This document shows positions 17,148-25,565 of a DNA stretch of 64,000 bases, in pieces. Positions within the stretch are counted from its first letter, which is position 1, and each line of letters opens with the position of its first letter. The notes under the pieces are model-generated. The model saw only the letters and a list, made by a program, of their open reading frames with translations, was not told where the DNA came from and made no database searches. Origin of the DNA: Desulforegula conservatrix Mb1Pa (GTDB lineage: Bacteria > Desulfobacterota > Desulfobacteria > Desulfobacterales > Desulforegulaceae); contig NZ_AUEY01000007.1 of assembly GCF_000426225.1 (NCBI RefSeq), forward strand, positions 1 through 64,000, read 5' to 3'. A program made the position numbers and the translations under genes.

Positions 17148-18626
17148 CTAATTTTTTCTACTCTGATCATAAACCCAGCCTCCTCCGAGGGATTTGTAAA
17201 TGGATACGATATCTGTTGCAAGCTTTCCGTTGCTTGAAGCCAGCGCCTCTTCTGATCCGTACTGGCTGATACGCGCGTCAAGCACACGACTGTAATTGAT
17301 TTTTCCGGCAGAATAAAGGCTCATTGACATTTCTGCAGCCTCATAATTGTCATTTGCTGATGAAGCAAGATGGGCATGTTTTTTAATATCGGCTGAATAA
17401 TTGTAAAGAGCTGTTTCAACATCTTTTAAAGCTGTAAGAACTGTTTTTTCATAATTTATTAGTGCCTGTTCTTCAATCGCACTTTTAGTCTCAATATTTG
17501 CGGCAATTCTGCCTGCATTAAATACAGGGATACTCACAGCAGGGCCAAAAGACCATGATCGACTGCTCCAGTTAAGAAAAGTGTCTGCATCGTTTCCTGA
17601 ATACCCGAAATCACCTGTGAGGGTAATCTTTGGAAAATAATCAGCCTTTGCAGATCCGGTACGGGCGGTTGCAGCGTTAAGCTGGGCTTCCGCTTTTTTA
17701 ATATCCGGTCTTCTTTTAAGAAGATCTGCAGGAAGCCCTACTGGGATTGAAGGAGGCGAAGGAGGCAAATTCATTTTTTCTGAAAGAGATCCAAAAATTT
17801 TGGGGCCGTCTCCTGTGAGCAACCCTATACTGTAAATAAGAGACCTTTCATAGGCCTCAAGCTCAGGAATTCTTGCCTCGGATTCAGCAACTCTGGCTCT
17901 TGAAGAATTCAAATCAAGCTTGCTAACGAGACCTGCCTTATACTTTTTCTCCGTGATTTCAGATATTCGTTTATTCGCATCGATATTTCGTTTGGCTATT
18001 TCGATCTGATCCTGGGCAGATCTGAGATTTAGATAATCAGTTGCGATTTCTGCTGCAACGGTAAGCGCTACGGCATTTTTATCTTCTTCCGAAGCCTTGA
18101 TGTCGGCTTCTGCAGCCTCGGCTTCTCTTCTTTTTCCTCCAAAAAAATCAAGCTCCCAGGTGGCGTCAAAGCCAGCCCTGAAACTCTCATATTCACTCGA
18201 ATTTCTTATGGATAGCGGAGTTTCATCTTCGGAACCAAGAGATTTTTCAGACTCTCCTGAACCATTTTTCTTATATGAGGCATTTGCGTCAAGCTTCGGC
18301 CATAGCCCGGACAGTGCCGAAGTCTTATAGGCCCTTGCCTGTCTTACTCTTGAAGAGGCCATTCTGAGATCATGATTGGCTTCAAGAGCTTTTTTTATGA
18401 GCGATGACATAACAGGATCCTTGAAAATTGCCCACCATTCCAAGGTTTCAGATACGGAATCCATTGCAGCATCAGCTCTTATTACAGTATTATTGTCCAT
18501 GCCAGTCCAGGTTTCAGGCATTTTTGTGTCCGGCTGTTTATAATCATTTCCGACAGCACAACCGCATAATATTAGAAACTGTATAAAACAGACTGATAAT
18601 ACAAGCTGTCTGCAATTATTAATCAT
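17148..18626 (-). CDS. Outer-membrane efflux lipoprotein (TolC/NodT family)
   Basis: 492 residues. The signal sequence ends in a lipobox (LILCGC, Cys near 24), so the mature protein is an outer-membrane lipoprotein. Two repeats of the TolC-type helical barrel are visible (VRQARAYKTSALSGLWPKLDANASYK... and ATARTGSAKADYFPKITLTGDFGYSG), as in NodT-type channel subunits. The ATG at 18626 is preferred to one 33 bases upstream because GGAG lies 9 bases before it and the signal peptide starts there. It is the last gene of macA-macB-OMF, 46 bases after macB, completing a tripartite export pump. Confidence 0.92.
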   Translation of the reverse strand: MINNCRQLVLSVCFIQFLILCGCAVGNDYKQPDTKMPETWTGMDNNTVIRADAAMDSVSETLEWWAIFKDPVMSSLIKKALEANHDLRMASSRVRQARAYKTSALSGLWPKLDANASYKKNGSGESEKSLGSEDETPLSIRNSSEYESFRAGFDATWELDFFGGKRREAEAAEADIKASEEDKNAVALTVAAEIATDYLNLRSAQDQIEIAKRNIDANKRISEITEKKYKAGLVSKLDLNSSRARVAESEARIPELEAYERSLIYSIGLLTGDGPKIFGSLSEKMNLPPSPPSIPVGLPADLLKRRPDIKKAEAQLNAATARTGSAKADYFPKITLTGDFGYSGNDADTFLNWSSRSWSFGPAVSIPVFNAGRIAANIETKSAIEEQALINYEKTVLTALKDVETALYNYSADIKKHAHLASSANDNYEAAEMSMSLYSAGKINYSRVLDARISQYGSEEALASSNGKLATDIVSIYKSLGGGWVYDQSRKN

Positions 18627-18672
18627 TGTTAAGCTCCGGCTATGTTCGAAAAAAATCAAAGAAAATAATTAA

Positions 18673-20835
18673 TTACTCGTATCTTAACGCAATTATCGGG
18701 TCGAGTTTTGACGCTTTCCATGCAGGATAATACCCAAATAAAATACCGACGCCTGCTGAAACACCAAAAGCCATTATTACCGCATCTATTGAAAGCTCCG
18801 TCGGCCATCCGAGTGCAAGCCTGACTATCATTGATATACTTCTGCCAAGAAGAATTCCCGCTGCCCCTCCGAGAAAACAAAGAAGCACGGATTCAGTCAG
18901 AAACTGCTGCATGATGTTTTTCGCCTGGGCACCGACTGCCATTCTAAGCCCTATTTCCCTTGTTCTTTCCATTACGGAAACCAGCATGATATTCATGATC
19001 CCTACTCCGCCGACAAGCAGGGAAATCATGGCAACAGCGAGAAGCAGTCTTGTCATGACCTTGGCAGTACCGGTCAGGGTTTTTGTCATTTCAGTCATAT
19101 TACGGATATTAAAATCATCAGGATCATCAGATTTCAGTCTGTGTCTGTCCCTGAGAAGTCCTGTAATTTCAGCAACCGAACTCTCAACCAATCTTGATGA
19201 CCCGGCAGCCACAATAATCTGATCCACATTCATGAATCTGACAGGAGTCGGCGTATTAAGAGCCTGGGTTTCAGACTGTTCAGGATAAAGACTGGCAGAT
19301 GCCCCTGGATACAGTTTGCCCATTGCGCTGGAATTTGTTGAAGAAGATGATGTGGATGAAGAACTGGTGGTGCTTGAAGTTCCTGTTACTCTGAACTTAA
19401 CGGTCGTCCAAGGTGCTATGAAGATATCGTCCTGATCCATACCCACCATATTGGCGCCCTTTGCACCAAGAACCCCAATAACCTTGAAAGGAACGTTTTT
19501 AACTCGCAGCTCCTTTCCAACAGCATCAGAATCCTGGAAAAGCTCCTTTGCGACGCTCTGCCCCAGCACACATACCTTGTTGGCATTTCTGACATCCATT
19601 TCAGAAAACATTTCTCCTTCTGAAACAGGCCATTCACGCACATCAATGAATGTTGTTGTTGTACCATAAATATAAGCAGGTACCCAGTTTCTGTTCCCAT
19701 AAACGAGCTGTGCCCTTGTCCTTATAACCGGAGCTACTGCTTTGACCGAGGGACATTCCGCGCCTATTGCTTCAGCGTCCAGGTGAGAAAGAGTCATGGC
19801 GCTTCCTGCTCCATGCATGGCTCCGCCGCTTGAAGCAGACCCCGGCAGGACAAGAATACTGTTTGCCCCCATGCTTGCTATGGATTTCTGGATGGCTGTC
19901 GAAGATCCTCTGCCAATTTCCATCATAGCAATCACTGCGCCAACGCCTATTACAATTCCGAGGGTCGTCAGTGCGGCTCTGAGTTTATTTCTTTTAAGAC
20001 TATGGACAGCTGTACTCAATATATAATTAAGATGAACAGCGGTATTGAGCAATCTTCCGGATTCGAGCCTTGTTTCAGCATTGGAGGACGGCTTGACGCT
20101 GCTCCCTTGAACAACTCCGTCAATTGTCAATGATGATGATCCATCCCTGGATTCTGCTCCTGAGTCAATCAGGCCATCTGCTATGCGAACAATTCTCTTT
20201 GCGGCTTTTGCGGTATATTCGTCATGGGTCACAATAATGATCGTGACACCTTCTTCTTCATTCAGATACCTGAATACTTCAAGTATTTCCCTGCTTGTCC
20301 TTGAGTCCAGATTCCCTGTTGGTTCATCTGCAAGAATAATAGACGGCTTATTCACAAGCGATCTTGCTATTGCTACCCTTTGCTGTTGACCGCCCGAAAG
20401 CTGGGATGGTTCATGATTAAGCCGGTCAGAGAGTCCAACATTACCAAGAAGTTCGGATGCCCTTTTTCTAACCTCTTTTTCAGACATTTTGGCTGGAGAG
20501 TAAGAAAGCGGCATCGAGACATTGTCTCGTGCCGATGTTCGCGGAAGAAGATTAAAATTCTGAAAAATGAATCCTATTGTCTGATTTCTTAAGACGGCCC
20601 TTTCATCAGGAGTCATTGATACGACATCCTGCCCATCTAAATAGAATTCACCCGATGTTGGCCTGTCAAGACAACCCAGCAGATTCATCAGAGTACTTTT
20701 TCCTGAACCAGACGCTCCCATGAGAGCGACATATTCGCCTTTTTCGATACTTAAGCTTATTCCGTTCAGAACCGGAACTTCCATTTCTTCAAGATGGTAT
20801 GTCTTGTATATGTTTTTTAATTCAATAAGATTCAT
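18673..20835 (-). CDS. macB: MacB-type ABC exporter (ATPase fused to permease)
   Basis: 720 residues. An N-terminal ATPase carries Walker A GASGSGKST, signature LSGGQQQR and Walker B IILADEPTGNLD. A linker of about 45 residues, a first membrane helix near 285, a large periplasmic MacB_PCD domain and three C-terminal helices of FtsX type follow. It pumps substrates (macrolides, peptides, lipids or siderophores in other species) using periplasmic ATP-coupled mechanotransmission through MacA. The product is longer than usual (about 650): an insertion of almost pure Ser/Thr (about 483-501) lies in the periplasmic domain. It lies 25 bases after macA and the substrate is not readable. Confidence 0.9.
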   Translation of the reverse strand: MNLIELKNIYKTYHLEEMEVPVLNGISLSIEKGEYVALMGASGSGKSTLMNLLGCLDRPTSGEFYLDGQDVVSMTPDERAVLRNQTIGFIFQNFNLLPRTSARDNVSMPLSYSPAKMSEKEVRKRASELLGNVGLSDRLNHEPSQLSGGQQQRVAIARSLVNKPSIILADEPTGNLDSRTSREILEVFRYLNEEEGVTIIIVTHDEYTAKAAKRIVRIADGLIDSGAESRDGSSSLTIDGVVQGSSVKPSSNAETRLESGRLLNTAVHLNYILSTAVHSLKRNKLRAALTTLGIVIGVGAVIAMMEIGRGSSTAIQKSIASMGANSILVLPGSASSGGAMHGAGSAMTLSHLDAEAIGAECPSVKAVAPVIRTRAQLVYGNRNWVPAYIYGTTTTFIDVREWPVSEGEMFSEMDVRNANKVCVLGQSVAKELFQDSDAVGKELRVKNVPFKVIGVLGAKGANMVGMDQDDIFIAPWTTVKFRVTGTSSTTSSSSTSSSSTNSSAMGKLYPGASASLYPEQSETQALNTPTPVRFMNVDQIIVAAGSSRLVESSVAEITGLLRDRHRLKSDDPDDFNIRNMTEMTKTLTGTAKVMTRLLLAVAMISLLVGGVGIMNIMLVSVMERTREIGLRMAVGAQAKNIMQQFLTESVLLCFLGGAAGILLGRSISMIVRLALGWPTELSIDAVIMAFGVSAGVGILFGYYPAWKASKLDPIIALRYE

Positions 20836-20860
20836 AATTTTGCCGGTAAAAGATTATCCG

Positions 20861-22192
20861 CTATCTTGGCTTTCTGCCGAATTTAGGCGTAAATGGGCTT
20901 CCGCCCTGGGATTTGCTGTTTTTATCCTCAGCAACTTCTTCACCGATTATGACCTCTGTGCCTTCTTTCAGATCGCCACCAGAGATTTCCGTATTTGATC
21001 CATCGGTAAGGCCGGTTGTCACAGCTATGCTTTTTACATATCTGCCGTCCTTTACCCATACAGAAGCGTTCCCAACGGAATTTCCGTCAGCTGACTTTTT
21101 AGGCTCAGAACCAGTTGCAGCATTATCCCCTCTTTTTTTCTTTTTTAAGTCAGGATCAATATTATCCTCATTCGGAGACCATCTGATTGAAGCGTTTGGA
21201 ACAAGAAGAATGTCTTTTCTGCTGTCAATTAGAAATTTTACGTTTGCAGAGAGGTAAGGAAGAAGCTTTCCATCCGAATTATCAATATTTACTTCAACTG
21301 TGTAGGTAACAACATTCTGGGTCATTGTTGCATTAAGGCGTATTTTGCCTGTCTCTCCTTTGAATACCTCACCTGGCCAGGCATCAACAGTAAATGAGAC
21401 AGATTGCTTAGGTTTTATACGGCCAATATCAGCTTCGTTTACAGCCACCCAAATCTGAAGTTTTTTTAAGTCTTTAGCTATAAGAAAAAGACTCGGGGCA
21501 CTCATACTTGATACCACTGTCTGGCCGATATTAACCCTTCTGTCTATTATTACGCCATTCACAGGAGAAATGATCGTACAGTAATCAAGGTTTTGCTGAG
21601 CTTTTTTCAGCAAGGATTCTGCCTTCACGGCCGCCTTTTTTGTTTGGATCAGTCTTGCCTTTGATAGCGAAAGCCCATCTTTAGCAGACTCGTAGGCAGA
21701 AAGAGCAGCATCAAGGTCTGTTTCTGAAATGACGTCTTTACCACCGGCTTTTTTTGTTCTGGTCCATTCTCTTTCTGTCTGGGTCAATTTGGTGTCTGCC
21801 TGCCCAAGTTCTGCCTCAGCGATCAATATATCAGCTTTTGCCTGTTCAAAAGCAGCGTGAGCCTGATCCCTGTCGTACCTGTAAAGAGAGTCGTCTATCA
21901 GGGCGAGCCTCATCCCCTCTTCCACTACTGAACCATAATCTATCAATTTACCGGATCCGTCCTTGCCAAAGCTTAGGATCTTGCCCGCAACCTGGGCCCC
22001 CACGTCCACAAGCTCTTCTGGTTCAATGGTTCCTGTTGCGCTGATGGTTGCATCAAGATCACCTTTTTTTGCAATCGCTGTTCTGTATTTGACAGAATCT
22101 CCGTTCTTACCAAATAAGGCCCACCCGGTCAGAGCGATAACGATAATGACCGCAGATATTAAAAGAACGGCTTTCTTGCCTGATAAGTTCAT
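20861..22192 (-). CDS. macA: MacA-type periplasmic adaptor (HlyD/RND membrane fusion protein)
   Basis: 443 residues. An N-terminal membrane anchor (about 8-27, AVLLISAVIIVIALTGWALF) is followed by biotinyl-lipoyl halves flanking a long coiled-coil hairpin (about 95-200), a beta-barrel and membrane-proximal domain. Its RTAIAKKGDLDATISATGTIEPEELVDVGAQVAGKI start is typical of MacA. The charged insert NIDPDLKKKKRGDNAATGSEPKKSADG (about 345-375) is variable in the family. First gene of the macA-macB-outer membrane factor operon. The role is to bridge the MacB permease and the outer-membrane channel. Confidence 0.9.
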   Translation of the reverse strand: MNLSGKKAVLLISAVIIVIALTGWALFGKNGDSVKYRTAIAKKGDLDATISATGTIEPEELVDVGAQVAGKILSFGKDGSGKLIDYGSVVEEGMRLALIDDSLYRYDRDQAHAAFEQAKADILIAEAELGQADTKLTQTEREWTRTKKAGGKDVISETDLDAALSAYESAKDGLSLSKARLIQTKKAAVKAESLLKKAQQNLDYCTIISPVNGVIIDRRVNIGQTVVSSMSAPSLFLIAKDLKKLQIWVAVNEADIGRIKPKQSVSFTVDAWPGEVFKGETGKIRLNATMTQNVVTYTVEVNIDNSDGKLLPYLSANVKFLIDSRKDILLVPNASIRWSPNEDNIDPDLKKKKRGDNAATGSEPKKSADGNSVGNASVWVKDGRYVKSIAVTTGLTDGSNTEISGGDLKEGTEVIIGEEVAEDKNSKSQGGSPFTPKFGRKPR

Positions 22193-22417
22193 GTTTTTTA
22201 CCTTCCATCAATCAATTCAAAAATTCCTTTGATGAAGTTATTTCAAGCGACCCTTTTAATCAAGCATACGTTGGCTTCTTCACGAAAAAAACATAAACTT
22301 GGGCTGCAATGGCACATACTTTTTTATTACACAGGAGATTGTTAAGTGATATAAAACCACTGAAAAAATTCAGCAGCAATAAAAATGCTCAAATAAACAA
22401 CATACGGGGTACTGCGG

Positions 22418-23275
22418 ATGAAAAAATGTCTTATTGTTTATTTCTCTCAGGGCGGCACAACTAAAAAAACAGGGGAAGCAATCGCAGCAGGGTTTCAGGC
22501 TGAAGGATGGGCGACAGATCTTGTGAATCTTAACGCCAACCTGAATCCTCCGTCAAGCTTCGATGAATACGATATCATTGGATTTGGAGCTCCAACATAT
22601 TTCTACAAACCGCCTTTCAACGTTACAGAATATATTGAAAAACTTCCTGACCTGAATGGAAAGCCATTTTTTGTTTATATTCTTTTTGGAACTTATAAGG
22701 GCGATGCCGGCAACTTCATAAGAAAAACGCTTACGGAAAAAAACGGCAGAGAAACCGGATATCTAACAACCAGGGGCGCAGACATGTTTCTTGGATATTT
22801 AAGGGAAGGTTCTCTTTTTTCTCCAGATCGTCCGAACGAGGAAGACTTGTCAATTGCTGAAAAATTCGGCAAAGGCCTTGCAAATGGCAATTATAATTCG
22901 TCTATACCCAAAGACCAAGCCCCGGCATTTCTCAACAAGCTCGAAAGACTATTCCTCACACCTTATCTTTTCAACCATATTTATACTAAATTTTTCAAGG
23001 TCAATTCAGATCTTTGTATTTCATGCGGAATCTGCAAAAAAGTCTGTCCCACATGTAATATAGAAATGGATGAGGATAAAAAACCTGTTTGGGGAAAAGA
23101 TTGCATAGGCTGCATCAACTGCGAGATGAAATGTCCAACAGAAGCAATAACATCTCCATTCGCCTGGCCTCTTTCAAAAATATTCCTCAAGATGAATGTT
23201 TATAAGGCATCGCATGACCCTGAAATAGTCACAGTTCCGGTTAAACAGAAGAATGGAAAGCTGATAAGACTTTAA
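22418..23275 (+). CDS. EFR1-type flavodoxin-ferredoxin protein
   Basis: 285 residues. The N-terminal flavodoxin-like domain starts VYFSQGGTTKKTGEAIAAGF and should bind FMN (TT at the phosphate loop, GAPTYFYKPP). The C-terminal part carries two [4Fe-4S] motifs: CISCGICKKVCPTCN and CIGCINCEMKCP. The EFR1 family has no assigned reaction. The pairing suggests electron transfer between flavin and clusters in the cytoplasm of an anaerobe. Monocistronic and divergent from the macA operon. It is not a nitroreductase or WrbA-like protein, because the ferredoxin part is covalently attached. Confidence 0.88.
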   Translation: MKKCLIVYFSQGGTTKKTGEAIAAGFQAEGWATDLVNLNANLNPPSSFDEYDIIGFGAPTYFYKPPFNVTEYIEKLPDLNGKPFFVYILFGTYKGDAGNFIRKTLTEKNGRETGYLTTRGADMFLGYLREGSLFSPDRPNEEDLSIAEKFGKGLANGNYNSSIPKDQAPAFLNKLERLFLTPYLFNHIYTKFFKVNSDLCISCGICKKVCPTCNIEMDEDKKPVWGKDCIGCINCEMKCPTEAITSPFAWPLSKIFLKMNVYKASHDPEIVTVPVKQKNGKLIRL

Positions 23276-23280
23276 TGGCT

Positions 23281-23345
23281 GTCAAAAAGTGTCCAGCTTA
23301 TACTATTATCAAAAAACAAGTCAGACATGACACCTTTATCTGCCT
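23281..23345. repeat. Decayed MITE-like ends
   Basis: GTCAAAAAGTG, TATCAAAAA and CTTTTTGATAGTCC echo the ends of the MITE family and a nearby GATGGACTATCAAAAAGTC at 24244-24262. The internal palindromes are missing. Further right, GGCAAGGTCGCAAAAAGTC at 23368 is another solitary end. Confidence 0.4.
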
Positions 23346-23452
23346 TTTTGATAGTCCGTCAATACTGGCAAGGTCGCAAAAAGTCAAAAAAAGGTGTCGG
23401 CGTCGTGCAGAAACTGAATAAAAAGAATAAACAAACCTCTAAAGGGGGAACA

Positions 23453-24031
23453 ATGGATCAACTCATCCGCCGCTTAAAAAACGAGTCAGAATATCTTGGC
23501 GGAGGCATAATTAAGGCTGACAGCATAATCAATCATCAACTTGATCCTGATCTCACCGAAGAGATGGGCGCTGAATTCGCAAGACTTTTTAAAGAGTCAG
23601 GAGTATCAGGCATAACAAGAATTCTGACAGCGGAAGTAAGCGGAATAGCCCCGGCGCTTACTACGGCCAGATCTTTTGGCGTCCCCATGGTTTTTGCCAG
23701 AAAAAAGAAACCAAAGACAATGAAGGAAGAACTATTTACATCAAGCGCGCCAAGCAGAACAAAAGATGAAAACGTAACCCTGCATGTTTCATCCAAATAT
23801 CTGAAATCTGATGACAGAATTATCATTATAGACGATTTTCTTGCAACCGGTCATACCATAGAAGCCTTGGCATCGATTGTATCAAAAAGCGGAGCAATGC
23901 TTTGCGGAGTAGGATGCGTGATTGAAAAGGTTTTTGAGAAAGGAAGAAACAGGCTTGATTCTCTTGGAGTGCCTGTTATTACGCTTGCCAGGGTCGATGT
24001 TTCAAGTGAGGATAAAATCAGTATATATTAG
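23453..24031 (+). CDS. xpt: Xanthine phosphoribosyltransferase
   Basis: 192 residues in the size range of Bacillus-type Xpt, which converts xanthine and PRPP to XMP in purine salvage. The PRPP-binding signature reads IIIIDDFLATGHTIEAL (about 123-139), and the N-terminal MDQLIRRLKNESEYLGGGIIKADSIINHQLDP matches the family. The ATG at 23453 is preferred to an upstream start at 23327 because GGGGG lies 4 bases before it and upstream sequence is repeat-derived. No purine-riboswitch core was seen in the 180-base leader, unlike many Firmicutes xpt genes. Confidence 0.92.
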   Translation: MDQLIRRLKNESEYLGGGIIKADSIINHQLDPDLTEEMGAEFARLFKESGVSGITRILTAEVSGIAPALTTARSFGVPMVFARKKKPKTMKEELFTSSAPSRTKDENVTLHVSSKYLKSDDRIIIIDDFLATGHTIEALASIVSKSGAMLCGVGCVIEKVFEKGRNRLDSLGVPVITLARVDVSSEDKISIY

Positions 24032-24104
24032 AACTTGGTTTCGGCTTTTAAGGTTACAGAGATGGACCCATTTTATGAACCATATCAAAAAACAGACATA
24101 AGAA

Positions 24105-24239
24105 TGACAAGTTCGCAAAAAATCATATTACGTCATTCCGGCGCAGGCCTAAAACCAGAAGTGGCTGAAATTACAGAGATGACGGATCAAGTTCGGCATG
24201 ACGATTAAGCCATTTTTAGACTTTTTGCGACTCCATCAA
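24105..24239 (-). repeat. MITE family copy
   Basis: Reverse orientation, TGACAAGTTCGCAAAAAATC at the left and TTTTTGCGACTCCATCAA at the right. It contains the internal CATTCCGGCGCAGGCC and GATCAAGTTCGGCATGAC segments, with some divergence. Immediately right of it a second end-like motif starts at 24244. It fills most of the spacer between xpt and the potassium channel. Confidence 0.8.
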
Positions 24240-24332
24240 GAATGATGGACTATCAAAAAGTCATAAACATTTATTATTAGTATAGGCCTGTGTCAGAAAT
24301 ACGCTCAATAATATAGGAAATTAAAACCAAAC

Positions 24333-25343
24333 GTGAACAGCTCCAGACACCTGATAATCTCCCTTACAGCCCTTTGCCTGATTGTCTTGATCGGCACTGT
24401 CGGGTATATGTCCATAGAAGGATGGGAACCCTTTGATGGCCTTTACATGACCATCATAACCCTGACAACTGTGGGCTATGGTGAAGTACACAGAATAACC
24501 AAGACAGGCAGAGTCTTCACCATTTTTTTGATAGTGGTTGGTGGAGGGCTAAATCTGTATGTTACTGCTGCCCTTGTTCAGTTCTTTGTTGAAGGTAGAA
24601 TAAGGCTGATAATGGGAAGAAGACGGATCGACAGGAAAATCAAAATCATGAAAAATCATTATATTATTTGCGGATATGGTCGTATAGGCAGGGTTTTATG
24701 CCAGAATCTTTCCAAAAAACCCAAAAATGTAGTCGTGATTGAAAAAAGCCAGGATCTTATCCCAACCATGGAAAAAGACAGGATTCCATATATCAGCGAT
24801 GATGCCTCCAAGGAACATGTTTTGATTCAGGCTGGAATAAAGGACGCAAAGGCTCTTGTTGCAGCCCTTGCCACAGACATTGACAATGTTTTCCTTGTGC
24901 TCACGGCGAGGCAGCTTAACCCTGACATATTCATCATGGCCAGATCAAGCCATCATGATACAAGGCAAAAGCTTTTTGCAGCAGGCGCCAACCGTGTTGA
25001 ATCACCTTACGAGATTGGAGCCGTAAGGATGGCAATGAGACTGACAAGACCAAATGTCACCTCCTTCCTTGATTATGCATTAGGCGAAACAGACAAAAGA
25101 ATTCAAATGGATGAAATAGTCGTAACATCCCATTCTCCTCTTATTGGCCAGACATTGAAAGATTCGGGAATAAGACAGCAGTTCGACATTATGATAATAG
25201 CAATCCAAAAAGAAGACGGCAGAATGCTTTTCAACCCCTCATTTGAGTCTGTATTTGAATCAGGAGACACTGTTATTGCCGTTGGAGTCGATGATAATCT
25301 GAGCAGATTTGAAAAAGTACTTGCCGCCCCTGTTAATAAATGA
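24333..25343 (+). CDS. Potassium channel with TrkA (RCK) domains
   Basis: 336 residues with a GTG start at 24333. Two membrane helices (about 7-25 and 70-90) flank a pore loop with the selectivity filter TTVGYG near 49-54. RCK N-terminal Rossmann domain (IICGYGRIGRVL, about 110) and RCK C-terminal domain follow, as in MthK-type ligand-gated potassium channels of the inner membrane. All filter residues are intact. Its stop codon TGA lies within the first bases of a MITE fragment (25341 onwards), so the C-terminus may have been set by that insertion. No operon partners. Confidence 0.9.
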   Translation: MNSSRHLIISLTALCLIVLIGTVGYMSIEGWEPFDGLYMTIITLTTVGYGEVHRITKTGRVFTIFLIVVGGGLNLYVTAALVQFFVEGRIRLIMGRRRIDRKIKIMKNHYIICGYGRIGRVLCQNLSKKPKNVVVIEKSQDLIPTMEKDRIPYISDDASKEHVLIQAGIKDAKALVAALATDIDNVFLVLTARQLNPDIFIMARSSHHDTRQKLFAAGANRVESPYEIGAVRMAMRLTRPNVTSFLDYALGETDKRIQMDEIVVTSHSPLIGQTLKDSGIRQQFDIMIIAIQKEDGRMLFNPSFESVFESGDTVIAVGVDDNLSRFEKVLAAPVNK

Positions 25344-25402
25344 TGGTTTCGCAAAAGTCATAAATAGGTCTCAGCGTCATGCCGGACTTGATATGGCATC
25401 CA
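25341..25402 (+). repeat. Half MITE at the end of the potassium channel gene
   Basis: TGATGGTTTCGCAAAAGTC, then the CATGCCGGACTTGATATGGCATC palindrome. The other half is missing, replaced by a copy of the second repeat family. The stop codon of the channel gene is the TGA of its first bases. Confidence 0.7.
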
Positions 25403-25405
25403 TTT

Positions 25406-25453
25406 ACGAGAGTCTTTGAAGAGTCGCTTTTTTGAAAAAAGCTCCGCAAAAAA
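25406..25453 (+). repeat. Second palindromic repeat family copy
   Basis: Contains GTCGCTTTTTTGAAAAAAGC and CTCCGCAAAAAA, the core of a 48-base family also seen at 26962, 34518, 36322, 45288 and 60491. The core forms an AT-rich hairpin. Confidence 0.7.
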
Positions 25454-25565
25454 ATAATTATGTGGCTTAACGAATAAATGATCCGACCATATCTTTGGGA
25501 CACCCATTTCCCCGTTTTTAAAAGAAACACCGAAGATAAAACATGACCACGAATAGATTTATGGC

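Noticed and set aside
23276-23452. Purine riboswitch before xpt
   Set aside because: No conserved purine aptamer core was found; the leader is mostly decayed MITE ends.
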